From: Pseudarthrobacter sp. SSS035
GTDB taxonomy: Bacteria; Actinomycetota; Actinomycetes; Actinomycetales; Micrococcaceae
DNA length: 64,000 nucleotides
Assembly (NCBI RefSeq): GCF_023273875.1
Contig: NZ_CP096882.1
Location: 620,001-684,000 of the forward strand
Direction of reading: 5' to 3'
A program made the translations under genes and the position numbers. The notes under the pieces are model-generated. The model had not been told where the DNA came from. It was given only the letters and a program-made list of their open reading frames with translations, and searched no databases. The first letter of the stretch is position 1. Each line of letters begins with the position of its first letter. Below are positions 16,186 to 24,605 of the stretch, piece after piece.

Positions 16186-16848
16186 ATGGAGGAACCGGGC
16201 AGCGAGCAGCATCTCGCCGAGTTCTACAACCGCCGCGCCGCGTCCGGCTGGGAACATCCGCTGACGCCACGGCGGGTCGAACAGTGTCAGCGGTTCATTT
16301 CGCTACTTAAGTCCGAGCGCCGTCACAACATCCTGGAGATCGGCTCGGGCACGGGGCTCGATGGCCTGCAGTTCCTCCGGGCCGGCATTCACTACACCGG
16401 CGTTGACCTCTCTGAGGAGCACGTCCACAGGTCCCGGGCGAAAGGCCTCGACGTCTCCGTGGCCAGCGCCCGGCAACTGCCCTTCGCGGACGGAACCTTT
16501 CCGGCCGCCTGGACCATGAGCACGCTGCTGCACGTCCCCGCCACTGATATCGACGGCGTACTGCGTGAGCTGGTGCGCGTTACGGCACCCAACGCGCCTA
16601 TCGCCGTCGGCCTCTGGTCCGGTGAGGATGTAGAGGTCCTGAACCCCGAGGACGACGTCGAGCCCCGCCGGTTCTTTAGCCGGCGCAGCGATGCGACGGT
16701 CCGGCAGGTCTTTGGCCGGCATGGTGCGATCGAGGACTTTGTCACCTGGCCGGAAGGCACCGGCGCAGAGTCCGGGCCGGGCGCCGGGAACTGGACGCAG
16801 CACTACCAGTTCCTGATCCTCCGTACCCCCTCCTCCCCAAGTAAATAG
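16186..16848 (+). CDS. Class I SAM-dependent methyltransferase
   Basis: A 220-residue protein with the Rossmann SAM-binding motif NILEIGSGTGLDGLQFL (motif I, residues about 46-62), acidic motif YTGVDLSEEHV, and LPFADGTFPAAWTMSTLLHV (motif IV/post). The C-terminus FEDFVTWPEG..HYQFLILR is typical of small-molecule methyltransferases. Substrate unknown. It starts 10 bases after purU with an AAAGAGG ribosome site, so it is probably co-transcribed with purU. Confidence 0.85.
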   Translation: MEEPGSEQHLAEFYNRRAASGWEHPLTPRRVEQCQRFISLLKSERRHNILEIGSGTGLDGLQFLRAGIHYTGVDLSEEHVHRSRAKGLDVSVASARQLPFADGTFPAAWTMSTLLHVPATDIDGVLRELVRVTAPNAPIAVGLWSGEDVEVLNPEDDVEPRRFFSRRSDATVRQVFGRHGAIEDFVTWPEGTGAESGPGAGNWTQHYQFLILRTPSSPSK

Positions 16849-16924
16849 CAGCACATATCGTTTGCGCTCTCACAACTACCCTGCCCCTAGGTAGTTGGGT
16901 GGGTGGATGTCCTAGGCTTGGCCC

Positions 16925-17443
16925 ATGGCTCCTCTTTACGATTTCGCCGGCAACACACCGGCCGTCCACGAATCCGCCTTCATCGCCCCGACGGCGTCGA
17001 TCATCGGTAAGGCCACGCTCGCTGAGGACTCGAGCGCCTTCTATGGTGTGTCGGTCCGGGCGGACACGGCGGCCATCAGCGTCGGCGCCGGCAGCAACCT
17101 GCAGGACAACGTGGTGCTGCACGCAGACCCCGGATTCCCCTGTAGCGTCGGTGCGGGCGTGAGCGTGGGGCACGCCGCCGTCGTCCATGGCTGCACTGTG
17201 GAGGACGACTGCCTGATCGGCATGGGCGCCACTGTGCTTAACGGCGCGGTGATCGGCACCGGCTCGCTCGTGGCGGCAGGTGCCGTGGTCCTGGAAGGCA
17301 CGGTAGTGCCGCCCCGGTCACTCGTGGCCGGCGTCCCCGCCAAGGTACGGCGGGAACTCACCGACGAGGAGTTCGACGGCGTGAAGCAGAATGCCGCCCG
17401 CTACGTGGAGCTGGCCCGGGCGCACCGGGAGCTGCACGGCTAG
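16925..17443 (+). CDS. Gamma carbonic anhydrase family protein
   Basis: A 172-residue left-handed beta-helix protein with hexapeptide repeats (AFIAPTASIIGKATLAEDSSAFYGVSVRAD). The three metal-ligand histidines of the gamma class appear in NVVLHADPG and VSVGHAAVVHGC. The family includes Cam-type carbonic anhydrases and PaaY/YrdA-like proteins, some of which are thioesterases or only bind metal. The stop codon overlaps that of the convergent flavoenzyme in the four bases CTAG. Confidence 0.9.
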   Translation: MAPLYDFAGNTPAVHESAFIAPTASIIGKATLAEDSSAFYGVSVRADTAAISVGAGSNLQDNVVLHADPGFPCSVGAGVSVGHAAVVHGCTVEDDCLIGMGATVLNGAVIGTGSLVAAGAVVLEGTVVPPRSLVAGVPAKVRRELTDEEFDGVKQNAARYVELARAHRELHG

Positions 17444-19137
17444 TCGAGGCTGATAGGCCCGATAGCGTCGAGGAGTTCGCCCGGACCGGGGTTGCCCACC
17501 GCCGATGTCCCGCCCAGGTGGTTCACCACACCCCACACCGCGTTCAGGCCGGTGGTCACGGCGCCCTCGGCCCAGCCCGCGGTGAAGGACACGTCGTCAC
17601 CCGCGAGGAAGATCCCGCGCTGGGACTCGGGCAGCTTGTCCTGCTTGAAGTGCGTGAAGAGGCGCTGTTGGTAGCGGTAGTGCCCCGGCAGGTTCGCTTT
17701 GAAGGCACCCATGAAGTTGGGGTCCGCTTCCCAGGAAACGGTGATGGGCTGGCCCACGATGTGGCTGGCGATGTCCACGCCCGGGTAAATCTGCTCGAGC
17801 GAGTGCAGCATCAGCTCAACGCGTTCGTCGGCGTCCAGCGCCAGCCATTTGAGCGCGTCATCGTTCCACGTGTAGGACAGCAGGATCACGGCGGGCTTGT
17901 CCGGGCCGTCATCCAGGAGGTAGGTGGCCCTGTTCAGCCGGTCCGTGAGGGTCATGGACAGGACCTCACGGCCGGTGTCCGGATCGATGTCCTTCCAGAA
18001 CGGCCGGTCCACCATCACAAACGTCTTGGATGACTGCATGTAGTGCGAACGCTCGATCGCAGTCCACAGTTCGGCCGGGAACAGTGCCTCCTCGGTGTGG
18101 ATGCGAGTGGACAGCAGCCAGGACTGACACGTGGTGACCACGGCGGGGTAGCTGGCCTCGCGGCCCCAGCGCTCCCGGATCCGGAGGTCGCCGTCGTCGG
18201 CATCGCGGCTGATCTTGTCCACCGCCCCGCGGGGTGAGCCGGAGTGGAGCGACGCCAAGGACGTTCCGTCGGGCCAGTGGGCCATGCCCGACGGCGCGTG
18301 CTGCCACAGTGCCTCAGGCAGCCGTTGTGCTCCCCCGCTGATGAGCCGGTGCTGGTCATCGGCGTCGGTGTAGACCACGCGGAGGATTTCCAGGATGGAG
18401 TTGGGGAAATCGGTGTCCCAGCCACCGGTGCCGAAACCCACCTGGCCGAAGGCCTCACGGTGGGCAAAGCCGGCTTCCTTGAATGACTCGCTCCCGGCAA
18501 TGAACCCATAGAAGGTCTGCTCGTCCATGCGCGGCAGCAGCTCGTTCCAGAGGTCCTTGATCCGGCCCGTGTCCCGGGCCCGGATGGCCTCCTGCATTTC
18601 GACGAACTTCGCGCCGTCGTTCACGGCTGCCTTCCAGGCGTCGGCCACCTCGCGGAAGAACGGCGGCAGGTCCTGGGCGGTCTCGGCGTAGTGTTTCTGG
18701 CCGGTAAGTTCGATCACGGTGCTGGAGGTGACGGGCGCCAGCGGGTTGGGGAAATCCTGCGTGTCCAGCCCCAGCAGGTCCACGTAGTGGTAGAACGCCC
18801 GCCCGGAAACGGGGAACCGCATCCCGCCCAGATCGGCCACCACGCCGGGAGCGGACGGGAAGCTGGCGGTGCGCAGGCGGCCGCCGATCTGGTCCGCTTC
18901 GTAGACGACCGGCCGCAGGCCCAGTTTCATCAGTTCGTAGGCCGTGACGAGGCCCGAAAGGCCCGCCCCTACAACGGCCACCTCAGTGCCGTAGAGTTCC
19001 GGCGGAACCGCACCGAGCCCTGCCGGGTGGGCGAGGTAGTGGTCGTAGCTGAACGGAAAATCAGGGTTCAGCATGGTGATGGGGCCAGCCTGTGTGCTGG
19101 ACGGGTCAGAGGCCGGGAGTTCGGTGGCGACGGTCAT
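17440..19137 (-). CDS. davB: Flavin amine oxidase, probable L-lysine 2-monooxygenase (DavB type)
   Basis: A 565-residue FAD enzyme. VAVVGAGLSGLVTAYELMKLG binds FAD; GGMRFPVSGRAFYHYVDLLGLDTQDFPNP, SSKTFVMVDRPFWKD, MTLTDRLNRATYLLDDG and VSWEADPNFMGAFKANLPGHYRYQQRL closely match, from memory, lysine 2-monooxygenase (DavB) of Pseudomonas rather than plain monoamine oxidases. DavB converts L-lysine to 5-aminopentanamide plus CO2. The start overlaps the upstream permease stop by 4 bases, and a DavA-like amidase lies at 23605-24399. Tryptophan or phenylalanine 2-monooxygenase is the alternative. Confidence 0.8.
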   Translation of the reverse strand: MTVATELPASDPSSTQAGPITMLNPDFPFSYDHYLAHPAGLGAVPPELYGTEVAVVGAGLSGLVTAYELMKLGLRPVVYEADQIGGRLRTASFPSAPGVVADLGGMRFPVSGRAFYHYVDLLGLDTQDFPNPLAPVTSSTVIELTGQKHYAETAQDLPPFFREVADAWKAAVNDGAKFVEMQEAIRARDTGRIKDLWNELLPRMDEQTFYGFIAGSESFKEAGFAHREAFGQVGFGTGGWDTDFPNSILEILRVVYTDADDQHRLISGGAQRLPEALWQHAPSGMAHWPDGTSLASLHSGSPRGAVDKISRDADDGDLRIRERWGREASYPAVVTTCQSWLLSTRIHTEEALFPAELWTAIERSHYMQSSKTFVMVDRPFWKDIDPDTGREVLSMTLTDRLNRATYLLDDGPDKPAVILLSYTWNDDALKWLALDADERVELMLHSLEQIYPGVDIASHIVGQPITVSWEADPNFMGAFKANLPGHYRYQQRLFTHFKQDKLPESQRGIFLAGDDVSFTAGWAEGAVTTGLNAVWGVVNHLGGTSAVGNPGPGELLDAIGPISLD

Positions 19138-20702
19138 GAAAGCTCTGCCTTAGTTTGTTCGGGGGTGGACAGCGTTGTAGATTCCGGCCTGCTCAGCTCA
19201 CGGTATTCCTCGTGGCTCAGCGCCGCTACCCTGGAGTTCCGTCGACCGTAGCCGAAGTAGGCCGCCAGGCCCACCAGCATCCAGATTCCGAAGGTCACCC
19301 AGGTGTCGGCGCCCAGGTTGGCCATGAGGTAAGCGCACATCAGGGCGCCGAGGACCGGGGTCAGGGGGAAGAGCGGTACGCGGAACGTGCGCTTCAGCTC
19401 GGGCCTGGTGCGGCGCAGGTAGATTACTGCCACGTTGACCAGGGCGAAGGCGAACAGGGTGCCGATGCTCGTGGCGTCAGCCAGGGCGCCGAGTGGAACC
19501 AGGCCAGCCGTCACTGCCACGAGGATGCCCACGATCAGGGTGCCGGCGACCGGCGTGCCGGTCCTCGCGGAGACCCGGCCGAAGATTTTTGGAATGAGCC
19601 CGTCGCGCGCCATGGAGAGAAGAATGCGGGTCTGTCCGTAAAGGACAGTCAGCACGATGCTGGCGATGGCCAGGACTGCGCCGACGGCGAAGACCAGGGC
19701 GATCCACGGCTGCCCGGTGGTTTCCTCGAGGATCTTCACGAGTGCTGCTTCGTTACCATCGAACCAGCCCCAGGGACGGGCGCCGACGGCGGCCACGGCA
19801 ACCAGGACATAGATGGTGGTGACGATCAGCATGGAGAGCATGATGGCCCGCGGCAGGTCGCGCTTGGGATTGCGGGCTTCCTCACCGGCCGTGGATGCCG
19901 CGTCGAAGCCGATGTACGAGAAGAAGACGCTGGAAGCGGCGGCTGAGACACCGGCTGCGCCCATAGGCAGGAGAGGCTCGAAGTTGCCGGCGCTGAAGGC
20001 GGTGAAAGCCACTGCGCAGAAGAAGATCAGGATTCCCACCTTGACCACCACGATGACGGTGTTTATCCAGGCGCTTTCCTTGGCGCCGCGAACCAGCAAG
20101 ATCATGGCGAGCAGAACGATGACCATTGCCGGGATGTTCACGACCCCGCCGTCTCCTGGGGGCTGGGAAATTGCGTCGGGCAGGAACTGGCCGAAGACCG
20201 CCAGGGACTCGTTCACGTACTGGCCGGCCCCAACCGACACTGCCGCGACCGAGACTGCGTATTCGAGCACGAGGCACCAGCCACAGATCCAGGCCATGCC
20301 CTCGCCCAAAGTGGCGTAGCTGTAGGAATAGCTGGAACCTGCCACCGGAACGAGACCGGCCATTTCGGCGTAGGACACTGCCGACAGCAAAGCGGCGAGT
20401 CCAGCGATGGCGAAGGAGATCCAGATCGCCGGCCCGGCCAAGGGAACGGATTCGCCGAGGATGACCAGGATGCCGGTTCCCAGGGTGGCGCCGACACTGA
20501 TCATTGTCAGCTGGAAAACGCCGAAGCTGCGGACCAGGCGGGTTCCGCCGTTGCCTGTTTCGGCTTCATTGACCATCTGTCCGATCGGCTTCCGGCGCAG
20601 CAGCTGCGCGGCCAGGCCGGGCCGGCCGGCAGGAGGTGCCGGCCGGCGTTCTGTGTAGGTGGGCACAGTCATCGTTGACGTCCGTTCGTGAGTAGTTGTC
20701 AT
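19134..20702 (-). CDS. APC-family amino acid permease
   Basis: A 522-residue transporter with about 12-14 transmembrane helices. The N-terminus has GGTRLVRSFGVFQLTMISVGATLGTGILVILGE, the APC consensus; FFSYIGFDAASTAGEEARNPKRDLPRAI is the cationic amino acid transporter (CAT) subgroup signature. Being upstream of, and overlapping by 4 bases with, the lysine-monooxygenase-type gene it most probably imports the substrate, a cationic amino acid. An ATG 30 bases downstream (MTVPTYTERRP) is a possible start. Confidence 0.9.
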   Translation of the reverse strand: MTTTHERTSTMTVPTYTERRPAPPAGRPGLAAQLLRRKPIGQMVNEAETGNGGTRLVRSFGVFQLTMISVGATLGTGILVILGESVPLAGPAIWISFAIAGLAALLSAVSYAEMAGLVPVAGSSYSYSYATLGEGMAWICGWCLVLEYAVSVAAVSVGAGQYVNESLAVFGQFLPDAISQPPGDGGVVNIPAMVIVLLAMILLVRGAKESAWINTVIVVVKVGILIFFCAVAFTAFSAGNFEPLLPMGAAGVSAAASSVFFSYIGFDAASTAGEEARNPKRDLPRAIMLSMLIVTTIYVLVAVAAVGARPWGWFDGNEAALVKILEETTGQPWIALVFAVGAVLAIASIVLTVLYGQTRILLSMARDGLIPKIFGRVSARTGTPVAGTLIVGILVAVTAGLVPLGALADATSIGTLFAFALVNVAVIYLRRTRPELKRTFRVPLFPLTPVLGALMCAYLMANLGADTWVTFGIWMLVGLAAYFGYGRRNSRVAALSHEEYRELSRPESTTLSTPEQTKAELS

Positions 20703-20725
20703 TTCCCCTCGCCCAGCTTAGGCGT

Positions 20726-20741
20726 GTGAGCCACCTCTCAC
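20726..20741. promoter_or_regulatory. Inverted repeat in the permease/racemase divergent promoter
   Basis: GTGAG and CTCAC are separated by 6 bases, about 30 bases upstream of the racemase start and 24 bases upstream of the permease start. It is a candidate operator for the nearby PucR regulator; this is inference from position only. Confidence 0.35.
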
Positions 20742-20758
20742 GATTGTGCAAAATGACC

Positions 20759-20764
20759 TATAGT
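20759..20764 (+). promoter_or_regulatory. -10 box of a probably leaderless racemase transcript
   Basis: TATAGT ends 8 bases before the racemase ATG (20773), so transcription would start at or next to the start codon. No ribosome site is visible. Leaderless mRNAs are common in actinobacteria. Confidence 0.5.
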
Positions 20765-20772
20765 GTTCTGGC

Positions 20773-21987
20773 ATGAGACTTAATGCACAACAGAACAGCA
20801 CGCCTTCGGTAGCGCTTTCCGGCCGGGTCAGCGTTGATCTGGCCGCGATTTCCGACAATGTCCGCGCCCTCCGGGCACTCACTCCCGCGCCGCATTTCAT
20901 GGCGGTGGTGAAAGGCAATGCCTATGGCCACGGGCTTGTCGAGGTGGCGGAGGCTGCCCTCGCTGCCGGCGCCGACTGGCTCGGAACGGCACAGCTCACC
21001 GAGGCCCTTGCGCTACGCCGCGCAGGCATTACGGCGCCAGTGCTGTCCTGGCTGTACCTCGCCACAGCGTCCAGCGAGATCATTCGCGAAGCTGTGGAAA
21101 ACGACGTCGACATGTCCTTGGGCAGCCCCGCCCAACTCGACGTAGTGGCCGGCATCGCCCGCACGCTCGGAAGGCCGGCCGCTGTCCACCTTGAGCTGGA
21201 CAGCGGGTTGAGCCGCGGCGGCGCACGCACGGAAGACTGGCCTGACCTTGTGGCCGCTGCACGCAACGCCGAGCTCGAGGGGACCCTCACTGTCCGGGGT
21301 ATCTGGACCCACCTGGCCTGGGCCGACGTACCGGCCCACCCCGGGAACGCCGCAGCGGTGGACGCCTTCGGGGAAGCCGTACGGCAGGCCAGGGAAGGCG
21401 GCCTGGAACCGGAGCTGAGGCATGTGTCCAGCTCTGCCAACATCCTGGACCGCCCTGAGTTTGCCTTCGACATGGTGCGGGCCGGGCTGGCCATTTATGG
21501 CCTGGCGCCCGCCGACCATCTTGACCCCGCGGATTTCGGGCTGCGCCCGGCCCTGACTGTCACGGCTCCCGTTGTGCTCGTGAAGAAGGTTCCGGCCGGC
21601 ACCGGCGTGAGCTACGAACACCAGGCCATCACCCACGAGGCAAGATATCTGGGGCTGATCCCCCTCGGCTATGCGGACGGCATCCCGAAAGGCATCTCGG
21701 GGCGCAGCATTGTCCAACTGGGCGGCAGGCGGGTGCCCGTGATCGGCAAGGTGTGCATGGACCAGTTCATGGTGGACCTCGGCCCGGAAGCCTGCGGAGT
21801 TTCCGTCGGCGACACGGCCGTGCTGTTCGGCGATCCGGACACAGGTGCGGCGAGCGCGGACGAATGGGGCTCGGCCATCGGCAGCCACGGCGACGAAATC
21901 ATCAACCGGATAGCGCCGCGGCTGCCCAGGGCCTACGAGTGCCCCGACTACCAGGATCCCGAAGTCAGCGTGCCGCATGTCGCCTGA
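20773..21987 (+). CDS. alr: Alanine racemase family enzyme
   Basis: A 404-residue PLP racemase with fold-type III barrel and C-terminal beta domain. PHFMAVVKGNAYGHGL contains the PLP lysine (Lys47); the second-base Tyr lies in TGVSYEHQAITH; RYLGLIPLGYADGIPKGIS, VPVIGKVCMDQFMVDLG and GDEIINRI are family blocks. It normally makes D-alanine for the cell wall, but here it sits between an amino-acid permease/monooxygenase pair and a PucR regulator, so a catabolic role on lysine is possible. The last 11 bases overlap the PucR gene. Confidence 0.9.
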   Translation: MRLNAQQNSTPSVALSGRVSVDLAAISDNVRALRALTPAPHFMAVVKGNAYGHGLVEVAEAALAAGADWLGTAQLTEALALRRAGITAPVLSWLYLATASSEIIREAVENDVDMSLGSPAQLDVVAGIARTLGRPAAVHLELDSGLSRGGARTEDWPDLVAAARNAELEGTLTVRGIWTHLAWADVPAHPGNAAAVDAFGEAVRQAREGGLEPELRHVSSSANILDRPEFAFDMVRAGLAIYGLAPADHLDPADFGLRPALTVTAPVVLVKKVPAGTGVSYEHQAITHEARYLGLIPLGYADGIPKGISGRSIVQLGGRRVPVIGKVCMDQFMVDLGPEACGVSVGDTAVLFGDPDTGAASADEWGSAIGSHGDEIINRIAPRLPRAYECPDYQDPEVSVPHVA

Positions 21988-23626
21988 AGCTGCCGCGGGA
22001 GCGGGCACCAGAGCCGTAACAGGAAGAGGGACCGGCGCCGAGCCGATCAGCGCTGTCACGTTGGAGCAGTTCCTGGAAAAGTTGCCCCCGGAGTTGACGA
22101 TCCTGCACGATGGCGGCAACGGTTCCGGCCTGCTGCGCTGGGTAGAGCCCAGCGAGCTGGAGGACCCCACGCCGTACCTGCTCGACGGCGAGTTCCTCCT
22201 CACGGCGGGGCTGCCGTTTGTGGGCGAGGCAAGCAACCAGGCCCGGGTTGACGCGTACGTGCGGCGTCTGGTGGGAGCCGGGGTGGGGGCCCTGGGCTTC
22301 GGGCTGGAACCCTACTTCGACGCAGTGCCGGAGACACTGTTGAAGGCCTGCATCCGGCATAACCTGACGCTGGTTGAGGTGCCAGGCACTGTGCCGTTCG
22401 CTGCCATCGGGCTGGAATTTTCGCAGCTGCTCGAATCGGATAACGCCAAAGTCTTCAGGCAGCTGGCGGACATCAACCGGCAGCTGATGCGCGCAGTCCT
22501 CTCCGCCCGTCCCGAGCATGAACTCCTGGCCGCCCTGGCCCAGCGGGTTCCCGTGTGGGCAGTGCTGGTCGGCGCGGACGGAAGGGTCCGCGCCCGGGCG
22601 GGCACCGGCGTCGAACTTCCCGCCCTGCAGCAGATTCTCGACCGGCTGCTCGGCGGCAGCGGCCCCCGGGTGGAAATGGATTCGTTCGACATTCCCGGAT
22701 CTGTCCTGGTGTTCGGGCATCCACTGCGCAGCACGCGGGACGCCAACCTCGGCGCTTTGATTCTCGGGACGGACCAGCCGCTGACGCCTTCGCAGAACAG
22801 CGTGGTCTCATCCGCCGTCGGGCTGCTGGAACTGCTGGTCCGGCAGCGGACCAGCGGATCCCTCGCGCCGAGCCAGCTGGCCACAGCGCTGCTGCTGCAT
22901 CCGGACAGCCTGGCCAGCGGCGGAACGCGGCACATCAACGGGCTCAGGGACCTGCTGGCCCAAAGCACCTCCTCCACCCGTTCGGCGCCGCTTCGCGTGG
23001 TGCAGGGTATCAAGGCGGAGCAGGGCACGTGGCCGGCGGGCGACAGTCCCGTCCGGGAGCTGCTGCAGTGGCGGCGGCTGTTCGACACCAAGCTCGTGGA
23101 GATCACGGATTACGGGTTCGCTACAGTCACCCGACTGAAGGTTGATGATGCCTTGGTAAGCGAAGTCGAGAAGCTCGGCTGGCGCCTGGTCATCGGGGAT
23201 GCCACCGAACTGGCGGGACTGGCGGGAGCGTACCAGCGCGCGGCGTCGCTGCGGTCCCGCGTCCAGGCAAGCGGACAAAGTGTGCGCGTGGATGACGTCA
23301 CGTGGTCAGTCGCTGGGCTGTTGGGCCGCAGCGCCGGCACCATGCTTGCCACCCGGCTGCTGGAACCGGTCCTGGCACAGGAGCCTGACCGAATCAGCTC
23401 CCAACTCAGTGTCCTGAAGTCGTGGCTGGGCGAAAACGGCAACTGGGATGCCACTGCCAAAGTCCTGGGGCTGCACAGGAACAGCGTGCGGCGCCAGATC
23501 AATGCATTGGGCGAGCTGCTGGCCATGGACCTTAGTTCCGCCCAAGTGCGGGCAGAGCTGTGGATTGCCCTGCAGTACGTGGACGGCCTGGAGGACGGGA
23601 TCGTTCAGATGCCCCAGGACCGGTAG
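21977..23626 (+). CDS. PucR-family transcriptional regulator
   Basis: A 549-residue regulator. The N-terminal PucR domain spans about residues 25-150 (GLLRWVEPSELEDPTPYLLDGEFLLTAGLPF, VGAGVGALGFGL), a GGDEF-like middle region follows, and the C-terminal helix-turn-helix contains SWLGENGNWDATAKVLGLHRNSVRRQINALGELL (PucR/CdaR HTH). Such proteins activate purine, proline or amine catabolic genes in response to substrate. It overlaps the racemase gene and is convergent with the amidase (22 bases overlap), so lysine or a pathway intermediate is the likely signal here. Confidence 0.88.
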   Translation: MSPEAAAGAGTRAVTGRGTGAEPISAVTLEQFLEKLPPELTILHDGGNGSGLLRWVEPSELEDPTPYLLDGEFLLTAGLPFVGEASNQARVDAYVRRLVGAGVGALGFGLEPYFDAVPETLLKACIRHNLTLVEVPGTVPFAAIGLEFSQLLESDNAKVFRQLADINRQLMRAVLSARPEHELLAALAQRVPVWAVLVGADGRVRARAGTGVELPALQQILDRLLGGSGPRVEMDSFDIPGSVLVFGHPLRSTRDANLGALILGTDQPLTPSQNSVVSSAVGLLELLVRQRTSGSLAPSQLATALLLHPDSLASGGTRHINGLRDLLAQSTSSTRSAPLRVVQGIKAEQGTWPAGDSPVRELLQWRRLFDTKLVEITDYGFATVTRLKVDDALVSEVEKLGWRLVIGDATELAGLAGAYQRAASLRSRVQASGQSVRVDDVTWSVAGLLGRSAGTMLATRLLEPVLAQEPDRISSQLSVLKSWLGENGNWDATAKVLGLHRNSVRRQINALGELLAMDLSSAQVRAELWIALQYVDGLEDGIVQMPQDR

Positions 23627-24399
23627 AGCTCCGGGCGGCGTTCCCGCAAGTAGGGCACCAGGTCACGGGCTTTCCGGGCGGCGTCCGGTTCCACCTCGGC
23701 GTACAGGAGTTCGGCTCCCGGTCCCGCCGTGGCTAGCAGCGAACCATCCGGTCCGGCAATGACACTGCCGCCGAGGAATTCGCAGCCGTCCTCGGTTCCC
23801 GAGTGGTTGGCATAGGCGATGGTCAGCTGGCTTTCCAGCGCGCGGGCCCGGAGCAGGACCTGGGGAACCGTCTCGAAACCGTGCGCCAGTGCGGTGGGCA
23901 CCAGGAGCAGCTCGGCTCCGCCCAGCGCGGCGGCCCTGACCGTTTCCGGAAATTCCACGTCGTAGCAGATCACCATGGATGTCCGGAACCCGTTGAAATC
24001 GACGACGGCGGGACCCGCCCCGGCGGGGCTGAACGCCGCGCGTTCGTTATCACCAAAGAGGTGCACCTTGGCGTAGTTGAGAAGCTCTGCCCCGGTGGTG
24101 TCCACCAGCGTGGACGTGATGTGCCAGCTGCCCCCTTCCGTCACTGACGGCAGGCTGTAGACCAGGGCGATCCCGTGCCGGCGGGCGATGGCGGCGAGCG
24201 TCTTCCTGATGGCGGGCAGCCCGGCGGGGTCGAATTCCGCGCGGAGCCTCAGCGGGGCGTATCCAACGGGGAAGAGTTCTGGGGTCACCAGGACGGCTGC
24301 GCCGTTCGCGGCGGCCGCCTTGGCAGCCGCATCCAGGGCGGCGCAGTTTGCGTCAACGTCGAGTACGCGGGCGTTTGCCTGCATCAGGGCCAGCAGCAC
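23605..24399 (-). CDS. davA: Carbon-nitrogen hydrolase, probable 5-aminopentanamidase (DavA type)
   Basis: A 264-residue nitrilase-superfamily amidase. The catalytic triad is visible: Glu41 in VTPELFPVGY, Lys111 in NYAKVHLFGDNE, Cys145 in MVICYDVEFPE. Length and several segments (LLNYAKVHLFGD, ICYDVEFPE, LESQLTIAYANHSG) match Pseudomonas DavA, which hydrolyses 5-aminopentanamide to 5-aminovalerate, the step after DavB. I chose the GTG at 24397-24399, with GAGGTGG upstream; GTG at 24408 is an alternative. Convergent overlap with the PucR gene. An omega-amidase or N-carbamoylputrescine amidase role cannot be excluded. Confidence 0.78.
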   Translation of the reverse strand: MLLALMQANARVLDVDANCAALDAAAKAAAANGAAVLVTPELFPVGYAPLRLRAEFDPAGLPAIRKTLAAIARRHGIALVYSLPSVTEGGSWHITSTLVDTTGAELLNYAKVHLFGDNERAAFSPAGAGPAVVDFNGFRTSMVICYDVEFPETVRAAALGGAELLLVPTALAHGFETVPQVLLRARALESQLTIAYANHSGTEDGCEFLGGSVIAGPDGSLLATAGPGAELLYAEVEPDAARKARDLVPYLRERRPELYRSWGI

Positions 24400-24555
24400 C
24401 GTTTCCACCTCACATGATCGGGACGGCCACAGGAAGTATGCGTCCGCTTTTTCCAGCCTAGCCACCGGCCCTGAACGGCATCCGGGCCAATTGCACCTGC
24501 CAAAGCCACAGGACGGACGGATCGTCCCATCATTTTGTCTCATCCGGCAAACTCC

Positions 24556-24574
24556 TTGCGTTAACTTCTTGACT
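24556..24574 (+). promoter_or_regulatory. ROK-gene promoter motif shared with the sugar-ABC operon
   Basis: TTGCGTTAA, three bases, CTTGAC occur 33-50 bases before the ROK start. The same arrangement recurs upstream of mmsA at 25817-25834. TTGACT could be the -35 box; the shared block is a candidate ROK operator. Confidence 0.5.
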
Positions 24575-24605
24575 GCAATGGTCAAAGTAGGGCAATCTTC
24601 TTTTC

